NCBI GenBank assembly: GCA_032622095.1
Contig: CP136066.1
Span: 232,258,961 to 232,322,960 of the forward strand
DNA from: Siphonodentalium dalli
Lineage: Eukaryota; Mollusca; Scaphopoda; Gadilida; Siphonodentaliidae
DNA length: 64,000 nt
Reading direction: 5' to 3'
Below, piece by piece: positions 11,865 through 22,499 of the stretch. The first letter of the stretch is position 1. The number at the start of each line of letters is the position of its first letter. The position numbers and the translations under genes were made by a program. The notes under the pieces are model-generated. The model did no database searches. It was not told where the DNA came from and saw only the letters and a program-made list of their open reading frames with translations.

Positions 11865-13132
11865 GAATGACTGTACGGTCATGAATGAATATGAATACCT
11901 GGAGTAAGCTGGTGGACATTATCGAGGGTGTGGGTATATAGGGAGTGTCCATGTGGTAATGGTGGGATGTATATTTATATATCTCGTGGATGTATTAATC
12001 ATTTGTGGGTGTATAAGGCTTAGCTGTATTATCATGGATGGCGTGTATGCTTATGCAGTGAATTGCTGAATTGCCATGTGTGAGGTGTATATGCAAGTAT
12101 GGAGTGTTTGAGTGGTCGTGTGTGTGGGTTTTTGTATATCTGAATGGAAGGGCTGAATGGCCATTAGTGAGGTTTACATGTATACCTGGAGTGAATCTAT
12201 AGTCTAGGGTGGGCTGCATATGTATATCGAGTGGTTATATGACTATGTGTGTCGAATAGGTATACAAGTAGTGACTGTATGGTTAATGGTGAGATGAGTA
12301 CATGTAGGTATACAAGTAGTGACTGTATGGTCACAAATGTAATGAACATCTATACAGGGGGTGATTAAATGGTCATGTGTCAGGCGTATGGGTATACCTG
12401 GTGTTCCTGTTTGGTGACTCGTGACGGTATGGTCATGTGTAGGTTATACCAGTATACACACGTGTTGCTTTATTGTCATGGGCGAGGGATATGAGTATAT
12501 AGCGAGTGGCTATATGGCCATGGATGAGGTGCATATGTACACATGGAGTGACTATACTGACATGGCTGGGGTGTATTAGTATATCTTGAGTGGCTATTCG
12601 GCTATGGTGTGACAAATAGGGATACAGGGAGTGACATGGCCAATGTTGAGGTGAATATGTATACAAGGATTCACCATGATCATGTATGAATGTTTTGAAT
12701 AGGTACACACGGGGTGACTATATGGCCATAGGTCAGGTGAAGGAGTATCCCAGGTGACATGGGTGAGGGTATGTGTATGAAGCGAGTGGCTATATGGCCA
12801 TTGGTGAGGTGCATATGTATACCGGAATGACTTCATGGTCATTGTTGTGGTGTTGATGTAGATATTGATTGTCTATTTGACCATGCGTTTGGAGAATAGG
12901 TATACAGGGGGTGACCTTATGGCCAATGGTGAGATGAATGGGTATACAAGGAGTTAATATATGGTTATGGGTCATGTTTAGGAGTATACCCGGTGTGCCT
13001 GCATTGTGACTCATGGCTGTATGGTCATCCGTGGTCATGGGTCAGGTGTACATGTATACAGTGGGTCACTATATTGTTATGTCTGTGGTGTTTATATATA
13101 TATATGTATATATGTAATGACTGTGTGCTAAT

Positions 13133-13260
13133 GGGTGGCTATCGCTTTCCACACTTAACGCCCCCATCTACATAAACATCATCAAGATGGAGAACTCTCT
13201 GACATGACCTCTCTATTGATTAACATACCCTTGAGTTATTGTGGAAAGCGATAGCCACCC
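13133..13260. repeat. Hairpin at the centre of the foldback element
   Basis: GGGTGGCTATCGCTTTCCAC at 13133-13152 has its exact reverse complement at 13241-13260, extended by one more pair. The loop is 13154-13239. The minisatellite reads forward to the left and reverse to the right, so this is the symmetry point. Confidence 0.85.
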
Positions 13261-13869
13261 AAGATACACATGTACAACCCACCCATTACCCAAGTCACTC
13301 CATATGTACATAAACACCACACAAATGACAACATAGTAACCTACTTTATACACGTACACCTGATCATGCAGCCATACTTGGTTATACCCGTACATACCAC
13401 AAATGACGATACAGCCACGATTCACCATGCATGAACACCAGGTATACACCTACACCCGACACATGACCAAAAAGTCACTCTATGTATACATATTCACTAC
13501 ATTCACGATCATATACACCTCACCATGGACCATACAGCCACTACATGTATACCTATTCGCATACACATGACCATAGAGTCAATCCAGGTATACATATGCA
13601 CAATACCAATGGTGAGCCCTTCCAGATATACCAATACACGCACATACGACCACTCATAAGTTCCATACTTGCCACTCATAAGTTATATACACGCCATCCA
13701 TGACCATACATCTACTCCCCATACACCACCAATGATGACACATCCACAACATATATAAATATATGTCCCACCGTCACCAACAGGGGACTCCCTATATACC
13801 CACACATCATTCATGACCATGCAATAACTCCCTGTATACCTATTATCCTCATATATGATCATAGAGTAA
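13261..13869 (-). repeat. Minisatellite, reverse half of the foldback
   Basis: The same unit as at 8336-13133 in opposite orientation (GTCACTCCATATGTACAT, GTATACCTATTC). It is only ~0.6 kb against ~1.7 kb in the forward half, so the two sides have expanded or contracted independently. Confidence 0.75.
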
Positions 13870-16736
13870 CTCCCTGGCTGCCATATTGGCTTCCACCCTG
13901 TATCCAGTTGATAAATTTGTATCATAGTGGGCCTGAATACCCACATATCATAATGGTTCATCTCAGTTCCGTCTCAAAGTTCTGCCCATTTCCTTTCAAT
14001 AATATGGCCAGAATCACAAAAGAGGTTCTCCGCAAAATTCCATACTGCAACTTTAAAATGAATTTGTCATGCCCATACTGAACTGGGACAAATATAATAG
14101 AACGTATTTGTCAGTTAATTAACTAATACGTAAAATAACCAAGTGAGTCACAATTTGCTATCTTTTTCGGATAACGCAGAGAATAATGTTCGGGATATGT
14201 TATTAACTTAACTTTTAACTTTTTACAAATTTGGTTGCCATTTTGGAAGCCATCTTGAGCATTTTAGTCTTTAAACACCACAGTGTGACACACTTAAGAT
14301 AGACCAAAACAATAAACACCTTTGATACCAAAGATAGTTGCATTTTACTTGAACAAATGGTCGAACCCTGAAAAGTGAATTTTTGCCGATATTTATGTCA
14401 AGTTTGTGAGAGAAAAATCCCATATTTCTGGTGATGTCAGTTGTGACAATAGTAAAAATGATCCATGGTGCATCAGACATGTTAGTATGCAATGTATAGA
14501 ATACAGATTAGCCAATTGTATACATCAACCACAACTTGTAAGCGATTGCAGGACACCCTGGGGCAATATTTACCATTTTCCATATTTTGGCGGCCATTTT
14601 CGCAGCCATTTTGAGCCAAGGTAAGATTTTTGGTTCCAGAGAGTTGGAATATTCATAGTTAATGATATGCCTCACTTACATTACAATGTTCTGTTCATTT
14701 CTTGTTGAAATATGACTAGAACCCAATTGTGATTTTTTTGTAAAATTTTGTACCGCATTCTGTAAAATCGAATTTTTGAGGGATCAGAAGGGGCTAGGAC
14801 CCCATTAGTTGCACATTTAATTGCCCCAATGATCAGTTAACAGGGTATCTGCCCATTTCTGGTGAATGAATTCAAGGAGGTTCCAGTAGTCAATTCAAGG
14901 ATTTTCAAGGCCTGACCCGACAAATTTCAAGGCGTTTCCAGGAACCAACTGTTGAACATTACATGTGATACCACGTTTTCCACCATAATTTTAGCATTTT
15001 GGGTTTTTTATGCCTTTATGGGCAAATGCAATACCATAATTTAATGGGAACATTTAAATGATATATGTAGTGTGATGACAGTAGACACCAGTTGAAATAT
15101 CACTGCTCCTATGATATTCCATAAATAAACTAAAAAGGAGCAGTATTAATGTATGCCATCACAGCTTTTTATTCCATGTTACGCTAGTTGTGTTTCCTGA
15201 GTTTAATGGACAATAACTGATAGAGCTGATCTGGGGTCTGACCATTATATGATAAACTTCCACTGCACATGTAGGTCACATCTATACCATGATATACTTT
15301 CTCGTTAATGACCATATACCGGTACAAAGTACATAAAAATTGGGTTTATATTATACTAGTTTTGTCTTACTAGCAAGCCTGGAAATAAGGTGCCTGACAT
15401 GTTCCAGGCCTGCTTACTAGTAAGATATCGGCCAAGAAAACAAAGTTTAAGTAAACTATGTCCATGGCCAGTTAACTTTTTGCATGTGACACCAGGGCAC
15501 TTTCGCCCATGTTTGCGACGTCAAATATTTTCTTGCATAACTGACATCTAGCGTTATATGTTTTGTTCTCAACTGCCTCCACCCATTTGAATTTGGCGCC
15601 CCATTGCGTCTGGTATTTGCATTTACCACCGGGCATGTTATTTAAAATACTCGTAAACAGGAAATGAAGGTCATGGGAAGCGGATGTGATTTTTTTGTTT
15701 CGTTTTTGTTAATTTGTACGTTTTTATGTAAAACACGGGTTTCTAATGTCGAATGTCTATATAATATACAAATTACCTCAATCCGATACAATAAAAATAC
15801 ACTAATTACGCTACCTGGGTTTGAAAAGCTCGGAACTATTTTTTATCGTGTTCAATTTTATGATACTTCATAGGGGGGTCACATAATTGAAATAGACTCG
15901 CGAGTATTGGTGTTTTGCGGGAAATGGAGTTACATCCCATGCTTCATTGGGGGGGGTCAACCCAACGTAAACAAAGCTGACCCAGATATTCTATAACACA
16001 TCGCGCAGCGGCGACGTCTATCGGGAGTTCTCAGCGCGGTGCCTCCCATTACAATTGACTCGAGATAATTGCCGCCAGCGGAAATTCAAAATGGGGTTAC
16101 TTCCCATATACCAACAACGCGTTCGGAACTAAACTATCTATATTTATTGACTCCCGATGAATCGATATACCTGGGTTTAAGGGCTACATAAAATTCCAGG
16201 GGTTTCAAGGGGTGGGCATTATTCAATTCAAGGGTTTCAAGGGCCCTTGAAAATTGATTTTCCAAATCAAGGAGTTTCAAGGAATTCAAGGAGCCGCGGA
16301 TACCCTGGTTAATATACAAAACACTAAATAAAGTCATAATACTCAACCAGTTCCAAACAGCATGAATTGATCTAGAAGATATTTGTGAAAAAATGTCATA
16401 TTTTCAACTTCCGGCGGCCATTTTGGCGGCCATCTTGGATGGTGAGTTTCAATTTTGGCCCAAAAAAAGTGTCATTATATCTTAGCTTCACGAAAATATA
16501 TACATATATACATTTGTATACATTTTACAAGATTTTCCCGCTATAATTTGCATAAAACTGACCTAGGGTCTGGTCTGAAAAATGGCGGCCATGATGGACG
16601 CCATCTTGTATGGAGTCTAAAAGGCCACTTTTTTTTCTTGTTAACATTGCTTAAAAGTTGAAGGACATAATAAGGAACAAAATGAATGGGGTGAAGTTAA
16701 GTCCCAGGGGGTGGGCAAGGGTACCCCTATTAGCTC
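13870..16736 (-). repeat. Right arm of the foldback element
   Basis: Reverse complement of 6951-8335, broken by the 14841-16307 insertion. Sequence from 16313 to 16736 and from 13870 to 14835 aligns to the left arm with scattered substitutions and small indels. Confidence 0.85.
14836..16312. mobile_element. Non-autonomous hAT-like element, 5-bp TSD, AATTCAAGG end repeats
   Basis: Element 14841-16307 (1467 bp). It starts CAGGGTATCTGC and ends GCGGATACCCTG. GTTAA is duplicated at 14836-14840 and 16308-16312, and the other foldback arm shows the empty site. Both ends carry repeated TTCAAGG/AATTCAAGG motifs (14870-14930 and 16195-16290), probably transposase-binding subterminal repeats. No transposase. 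The 1.5-kb interior has no supported gene. The CAGGG end and 5-bp duplication match the element at 8744-11859, so a related transposase may move it. Confidence 0.85.
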
Positions 16737-16740
16737 CCGG

Positions 16741-17410
16741 ACTTTGCAGCTAAGGTGGTCGTTCCAGGTCGATCCTTCATTTCATATCTCATTGCATTAT
16801 CGACGACCGTATCTGAATTGAGATTTCACATCAACATCTCAGCAGAATGTAGAAAAGAATTAAAAATATGGAACGAATTTCTGACAAATTGGAATGGGGT
16901 TTCCATCTTCCTGGATTCCCAAAACAAATTTATTCTAATGACATTCATCTTTTCACAGATGCTAGTTCTATCCATGGAATGGGGGGGGGGGGGGGGTACT
17001 ATAAGCCACACTGGTTTCAGTCAGCTTGGCCACCAGAATTAAATACTCAAGAATCCAAGGAGTGGTCAATGGCATTTTTGGAATTGCACCCAATAGTTGT
17101 AGCTGCAGTTCTATGGTGTCATATGTGGTGTAACAAACGCTTGGTATTCATATGTAACAATGAAGCAACCGTCCAAATATTAAAAAAGGGAAAATCACCA
17201 ATTCCCATTATTATGAAACTTATGAGGCGTCTCACATTGTGCGCATTGCGTCAGAATTTCATGTTCTATTCTTCTTACATTCCATCACATGAGAATTGTA
17301 TTGCTGACCGATTATCCCGTTGTAAATTCCAGGAGTTCCGCCGGCTGGCACCAGAAGCCGACATCTACCCTCACAAGTGTCCACCCCCTTCAGAGCTGAT
17401 GATGGAATGA
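16741..17410 (+). pseudogene. DIRS-type RT connection and RNase H domain, frameshifted
   Basis: Continues the RT after the foldback: FAAKVVVPGR opens the connection at about 16743. The frame shifts by one in an A-run near 16915. RNase H then begins with FTDASSIHGMG and continues through ELHPIVVAAVLW and HENCIADRLSR. A key residue is changed: the usual CDNEA block reads CNNEATV (about 17150-17170), so the catalytic Asp is Asn. A run of 16 G (16981-16996) sits inside the Gly-Gly turn and adds residues. The domain removes RNA from the RNA-DNA hybrid during replication; this copy should be dead. Confidence 0.85.
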
Positions 17411-17411
17411 G

Positions 17412-18389
17412 TTCGATGAATTCAGTCAATGAAATGTGGTATTCGTCCATTTCACCACAAACCAGAATAAACTATCAAATAGGATTAGACTGTTTCAAAC
17501 GATTCGCCATAATGAGCAACTGTCATCTTGACTTGCAGAACAACTTGCCCTTTACATCCGAGGAAGTAATTTTAAAATTCCGGCCATAAACAGTTAACAG
17601 CTTCCACTATAAAGTTATACATGTCAGGCATACGTTTCTTCTACCTTGCAAAAGGTCTGCCAAATCCTCTCGAGCAGTCTAGTGGCCTTCCCTGGCCAAG
17701 AATAGCGGGAATTAATTATGCTAAGTTTAAAGAAGAGGACTCATTCCACATCAGTTCTGAAGAAGTTACCCATTACTTATTCACTGTTGACCAGATTATT
17801 ATCAGCACTTGAATCGGCACCATTTGATTCCTACTCATGCATCATGTTGAAAGCTTCATTCGCCATGGCTTTTTTCGGTTTTCTGAGATGTGGCGAATTC
17901 ACCATTAAAACAAAGAACGATCCAAATTATTTAAAAATTCAAGATCTCATAGTTAATCAAAGTCATGGATCAGCTGTGCTGCATCTCCGACAATCTAAAA
18001 CAGACCCGTTCCGAAAAGGCATTGCCATAAAATTCTTCTGCCTCCAAAAGATCTGCCCCGTCTGCATTTTGGCTTCCTTTTTAAAAGCTCGGATCTCTAG
18101 ATCAACTAAACCAGAAGACCCTCTCTTTGTTACGCGAGAGGGCAACATACTATGCAGAACATATTTCCTTAACAAAAACTTCATTGTTTGCTTTGGTCCA
18201 TCGGTATTCCAGCCGGTGGCTACTCTGGACACAGTTTTCGTGTGGGGTCGGCTAGTTCGGCGTGCCAAGCTCGTTTGGAAGACCACCTGATTAAAACCTA
18301 GGACGCTGGGAATCAGACTGTATACGTTTACACCGGACTCAGTTCTACGTAAAGCTCATGAAGCTCTCGCTACCCTTAACTCCCATTAA
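17412..18389 (+). pseudogene. DIRS-type tyrosine recombinase, frameshifted
   Basis: Recombinase that inserts the circular DNA form. The N-terminal core-binding part starts near 17412 (SSMNSVNEMWYSSISPQTR) and breaks at a stop near 17587. A second frame carries SGIRFFYLAKGL (17621-17720). A third (17718-18290) holds the first catalytic Arg block, FFGFLRCGEFT, and the beta-strand Lys block, RQSKTDPFRKG. The H-x-x-R block (GHSFRVG) lies in yet another frame near 18215, which hits TAG at 18299. The conserved tail (KAHEALATLNSH, TAA at 18387) is in a different frame again, and the catalytic Tyr region near 18320-18335 is disrupted. At least three frameshifts and one stop. Confidence 0.85.
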
Positions 18390-18585
18390 TAATAATGTGT
18401 CAGTAATGGAAATCTGTGTTGACAACTATCGGTACATGTACAATACATGTGCATGCTAGTCATGAACGGTTTGTTAGACATAGAAATAGCACTTCTTATT
18501 GCATATATCCATTATTATCAACTCATAGCAGGGGCGTGATTCTTAAAGTTGTGAAATTCGAATTCATTCTGCCACTGGATCTGTA

Positions 18586-18842
18586 TGTTCTACCAACCCC
18601 AAGCAACAAAATTAAGGATTGCCTTATATTTGTTCAGTTCACACATAGCGGTTGTGAAAGTCTTGGAGTTGGAAAAACAATTAGGTACTAGTAGACACTA
18701 GTAATTCATTATTAATTAAAAAAACAAAAAACAAAAACAAACAAATTGTCGATAGACCTGTAGATGATATCAACCCAAGTAACAAAATTACGGATATAGC
18801 CTTATATTTGTTAACGCATAGTGGGTGAGATATTCTAAGTAA
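18586..18842 (+). repeat. Direct repeat downstream of the recombinase
   Basis: A block with CAACAAAATTA..GGATTGCCTTATATTTGTT near 18600-18665 recurs, diverged, at about 18772-18830. It may belong to the 3' terminal region of the DIRS-like element, where split or inverted repeats are expected. This is inference; no matching copy was seen near 3.1-3.4 kb. An A/C-rich simple stretch lies between them at 18717-18746. Confidence 0.4.
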
Positions 18843-20700
18843 TGTCAATCAAAGTATACCCTACCCGCCGAACGACATTGAATAAAACATTAATTAGATG
18901 GACAATGCGATCTCCCAAATCTGAGTTCAAATTCTTAAGAAAAGTATCTTTACTGTCGTTGGTCGGCTTAGGGTATACTCATGTAGATAGTTTTCATACC
19001 CTTTTTTTTATATGGTCGGTTTCACCTCATCTTCAAACTACCTTGTATATATGTGCTTCTTATTTCCTTTCCCTTTAAAATTTTCATTTCACAAGTAGCA
19101 TACTTAATCATGTACCGGCCCCTGATGGTGGTTGGGTAAAACACATGCAGGCTCCTTCATTTGGGGCTCTCCGCTGGTACCCAGCTCTGTTTGGGTAATT
19201 CGTCCAACAATAGCCCCTAACTCAGGAGCTAATCTGTGGAGTCTTAATCCAGAAATGATTCAAAGAACATCATTTCAGTGTTACGTAATAGTGCAAATTA
19301 AAATTGTAATTTCATTTAGCAAATTACAGTTTTAAGTTCATATTACCATATATAGAAGTTTGTACCAGCAACTGAGAGCCCCATTCTTTCCCCAAAAATA
19401 TATTAATTGAATGAAAACAGCATATGCATAAATGTAGATATTCTGCGATCAATGTATAATAATGTAATGTACTGTATGTTGCCAACTTGATCATTTATGT
19501 TCAATAAATGTTTTTAGGCAAAAATATATTCGTTTGATACATAAGGCATGTACATGGGGCAGAAATGCATCCTGTCCTCTGGTTCTTCTGTTTGAAAATA
19601 AATGATGGCTTTTCATATTAATTTACAAGGTTCCATCTGAGGGGGAGATCATAAATCTGTTGGGCACAAAAAAGGTGTTCTCATGGAGAGACATTATTTG
19701 GGCTCAAATGAAAATAGGTAGATGCAGCATGCGCATTTTGTACCTCTTTTGGTTCCAATCAAAGAATTTTCAATGTTTATAATAACCATTTCATTATCAG
19801 TAAGCTTGGATGCTCTTTAACTTATGAAAGATATTTGCCAATCCGCCTCACCAAATGAATGGAATATCAGATCTGCCACATCTACATATAGACTGTTTAA
19901 ATGCAGCAGATTCAAATTTTTAATATAAAGAGGATAATCAATGGACGTCACGAGGTGGACTTGATTTTGTAGAACCACGAGATTGCACTCATAGTTTTAC
20001 AAAATTGTCCTCTCCATCGAACTGGAAATCGGAGATATACATTTAGTATTGAAACCTTTTAAATGAAAGTTTTTCAACATCACTGCTGTTGGAACTGATA
20101 ATTACACTTTAGCGGCTACCATTCAAATAAATAGGTAAAAAAATATATATTTTAACTATAAAACACAATACCACTGTTGTAGAAGGGGTATGCTTCTATG
20201 TTTTTTCAATACCACTGTGGTAGAAGGGTTTTTTTAAAGTGTTTCCCATTATCAGTTTTTTCACAAAATATTGTGGAATCCCACCACCCAAGTGAACAGC
20301 GCTTGAGACAAATAAAAGAAAACAAGTTAAGAAGTGGACTGACAACCCAAGGTAACTTGGACACAAAAGATACCAAATAGTGGCATGGACACACTAGCCA
20401 AGGTATCATGGAATTTATTCAACAGAACTCCCAGACAATGAAAAGGGGGACCTAATTAGGTAATGGGTATGCTACACAAGGTCTAGTTTGGCTGTATCCA
20501 ACAAAACAGGACTCCTTTAACAAAACAGTTAAGAAGCCAAGTTAATCAATGGACAACATTCAACAATACTTTGGAGATGCAAACCAACATAACTACGCAA
20601 CGGTACTAAAGGTATAGATGGTTAGTATCCAAAAAACATGACTCCATACTCTCTCTGAATATCTTGGCCAATACATAAATAGACGACTTCGAGTTTCCAT
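18843..20700. other. Non-coding, little structure
   Basis: No supported gene or RNA. The only local structure is a ~25-bp direct repeat (CAATACCACTGT(T/G)GTAGAAGGG) near 20168 and 20206. Open frames here (18842-19078, 19132-19335, 20198-20380) are short and unrecognised. Confidence 0.5.
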
Positions 20701-20706
20701 CTAGTT

Positions 20707-20816
20707 ACCTTACTCGTATTTAAATTTACGCAGTACTATTTTTCGCTCAGTTTTAAATTCGCGCACCTACAGGGTGCGTGAAAAATAGTACTGCGCGATT
20801 TCAAATACGAGTAAGG
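20707..20816. repeat. Hairpin MITE-like palindrome
   Basis: TTACTCGTATTTAAATTTACG on the left (from 20710) pairs with CAAATACGAGTAAG on the right. Inside, CAGTACTATTTTTCGC pairs with GTGAAAAATAGTACTGCG. Stems are ~38 nt with few mismatches around a ~30-nt loop. AGTTAC flanks both sides within a base, a possible 6-bp target duplication. Confidence 0.6.
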
Positions 20817-20819
20817 AGT

Positions 20820-21600
20820 TACTATATTATAACGAAAGCAGATTATATTCGAGTCATCATCTAATTATTATATTATAGCGAAAGCAGGTTATATTATTTT
20901 GTTTCTGGCCTGTTTTGTAACTGCAATTGTTCCCCCTGTACAGCATACACATTTGATACATAGGTACATGTATCGAATGTCCTATTATATGAATTAACTA
21001 GCCCATCATCCCCAACTCAGACAAATTCTCTATAAGGTGAGGATTATGCATGTTTTGGAACTTGAATAATCAGCGTCTTTGTCTTGAAGATTCCAAAAGG
21101 AAGCAGGTCAACTTGTAGCATAAACCAACTCATACCTGCTTATAAAATGCTAGTTATTCTGAGTTTAGTTAAAATGATTTCCAAAATTTAAAATGTTGAA
21201 TACGCTTATAGTCCAGGTGTTTGATCATAGTTAATACAGTTTTTTTTAAATGACTGTCATTATCTTGTTATGAAACATGTTGACTGGAACGCTTTCCAAA
21301 CAGGAAGAATGATTGCGGCGCCATTGTTCTATTCTACACGTTAATTTTATTTTGTAAAAAATCAAAATCGAGGCCGACTACTTACTTGACCACCTACAAT
21401 TTTAGTATAGCCTTCAACAGGGGAATCTACTAGAAAACAGCCACTAATTTCGCAAAGGCGGTGTGATGATATTTCAAGTTCCAAAATATTCATATTGCTC
21501 ACCTTATATCAAATGCCTAATGTTCACGTGGGTATCTCATCACAAAGAGTATATTGAATTTGATTATTTATTCACTTGGTCTTCAAATTCATGAACACAC
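20820..21600. other. Non-coding, nothing recognised
   Basis: A short near-repeat (TTATATTATA(A/G)CGAAAGCAG near 20823 and 20866) is present. No gene, RNA or mobile-element end was recognised. Confidence 0.4.
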
Positions 21601-21605
21601 TATTG

Positions 21606-22348
21606 GATCGACTTTTGTAACCCCATAAAACGGAACATGGATAAACTAGAAAGAGCCCAATACATTATTTGTTTTGCCGCCAAACCCTATATTTTTTCGG
21701 TTAAACAGTTCAACTATGAATCACTTTTGCTATGATTCAGCAACTTTGGCTGATATGGGCCCCTTTTCTTTGAGAAAACGAGCAGAAAAACATGTCCATG
21801 TTCTATTGAAGTATCCGGTTTCCATCTGAATATGTGTTCCAGTTTACATAATACATAATCCAGAGCTGTATACAGATGGAAACTGGATACTACAACAGCA
21901 AATGGACCTGTTTTTTGCTCATTTTCTGAAAGAATATGGGTCCATAAATGTTCCGTTTCTGATTGGCTAAACGCCATAGCAATGTCTTGGAAACGAATGT
22001 AGTCTATCAGCTCATAGACATTTGCTCATAGACACCGTGGCGTAATACAAAATATTCAAAACAGTATCCGTTAGAGGCATTCATTTTTCATATAAACAGG
22101 CGTGTTTACTCCTTATAAATTGTAAAACGCGTATTTTCGGAGAGAATAAAAGAATAGATTATAAGGAATGACTGTTGTTGTCGATGTAGTTCGTGGGTGA
22201 TGGACGTTCGAAGACACATAACATACCTTCGCATATTCCGCCTCATGGAATAGTCTCCGAATGTCCATCACCCACGAACTACATCAACAACAACAGTCAT
22301 TCCGTAAGTGTATCCATGTTCCGGTTTATGGGGTTACAAAAGTCAATC
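21606..22348. mobile_element. Palindrome-rich TIR element (MITE-like)
   Basis: Terminal inverted repeat GACTTTTGTAACCCCATAAA, continuing CGGAACATGGATA, at 21610-21643 against 22311-22344. Nested inside are a second inverted pair (ATCCGGTTTCCATCTG near 21813 and its partner near 21875) and a long hairpin at 22168-22303 with ~47-nt arms. No clear target duplication. A minus-strand frame (21714-21977) spans it, but its symmetry with the repeat argues against coding. Confidence 0.65.
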
Positions 22349-22382
22349 CGGATGCGTGATACCATTATCCTTGATTTTACAA

Positions 22383-22496
22383 TTAAAATATTTTCAATTG
22401 TTTTTTACAGTTTCTTTTTTTGGTGCTTAGATGATCTTTGAAGAGGTCCTTAATCTCCGCCATCTCTTCATTGGTCCATGTTTGCCTGGTTGAAGC
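22383..22496 (-). pseudogene. Possible terminal exon encoding a SANT/Myb-like segment
   Basis: On the minus strand, a pyrimidine-rich CACTTTCAG acceptor at 22505-22497 precedes an open frame beginning TRQTWTNEEMAEIKDLFKDH and ending at TAA 22385-22383. W-T-x-E-E followed by an amphipathic helix is typical of Myb/SANT-like or related DNA-binding segments found in many transposon-derived mollusc proteins. No upstream exon was located within several kilobases, so this may be an orphaned exon or a captured fragment. Function not assigned. Confidence 0.35.
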
Positions 22497-22499
22497 TGA

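Larger units (their letters stand above)
8336..13133 (+). repeat. Degenerate ~45-60-bp minisatellite, forward half (interrupted by hAT)
   Basis: The unit resembles GGTATACAGGGAGTGAC, then TATGGTCATG, then GTGAGGTG. Units occur at 8336-8743 and, after the nested hAT, at 11865-13133. Copies are diverged and variable in length. Apparent histidine-rich frames on the minus strand (for example 12433-12708, 12594-12842, 12790-13038) are translations of this repeat and are not called as genes. Confidence 0.75.
6947..16740. mobile_element. Giant foldback (palindromic) element with CCGG target duplication
   Basis: Element 6951-16736 (9786 bp) between CCGG at 6947-6950 and 16737-16740. It begins GAGCTAATAGGGGTACCC and ends with its reverse complement. 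Arms of about 1.39 kb (6951-8335; 13870-16736 minus a 1472-bp later insertion) align end to end with roughly 5-10% differences by eye. Inside is a minisatellite in opposite orientations on either side of a hairpin (13133-13260). Deleting the element and one CCGG restores an in-frame RT-RNase H junction. No transposase of its own is visible; the only transposase belongs to a nested hAT. Superfamily unassigned. Confidence 0.85.
3438..18389 (+). mobile_element. Decayed DIRS-like tyrosine-recombinase retrotransposon
   Basis: Seen in order: a gag-like frame, a reverse transcriptase with YLDDY, an RNase H with a TDAS start, and a tyrosine recombinase. The RT frame is interrupted by two later insertions (5633-6806 and 6951-16736). 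Removing them with their duplicated target sites gives about 4.0 kb of coding sequence, a normal size. Family knowledge: gag, RT-RNase H and a tyrosine recombinase instead of an integrase define DIRS/Ngaro elements, which replicate through a circular intermediate. I see no methyltransferase domain. Coding limits are given; the true ends are unknown. Confidence 0.85.

Noticed and set aside
11995-13038. Chain of histidine-rich open frames on the minus strand
   Set aside because: They are translations of the foldback minisatellite, overlap in different frames, and have no conserved start or composition beyond the repeat unit.
6951-16736. The large palindrome as an assembly artefact
   Set aside because: The arms differ at many positions, each hAT is present on one side only, the minisatellite halves differ in length, and CCGG flanks with a restored reading frame are present.
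3138-18700. Terminal inverted or split direct repeats that would place the element firmly in DIRS or Ngaro
   Set aside because: I could not find a convincing match between the 5' region and the downstream repeats by eye, so the subgroup is left open.
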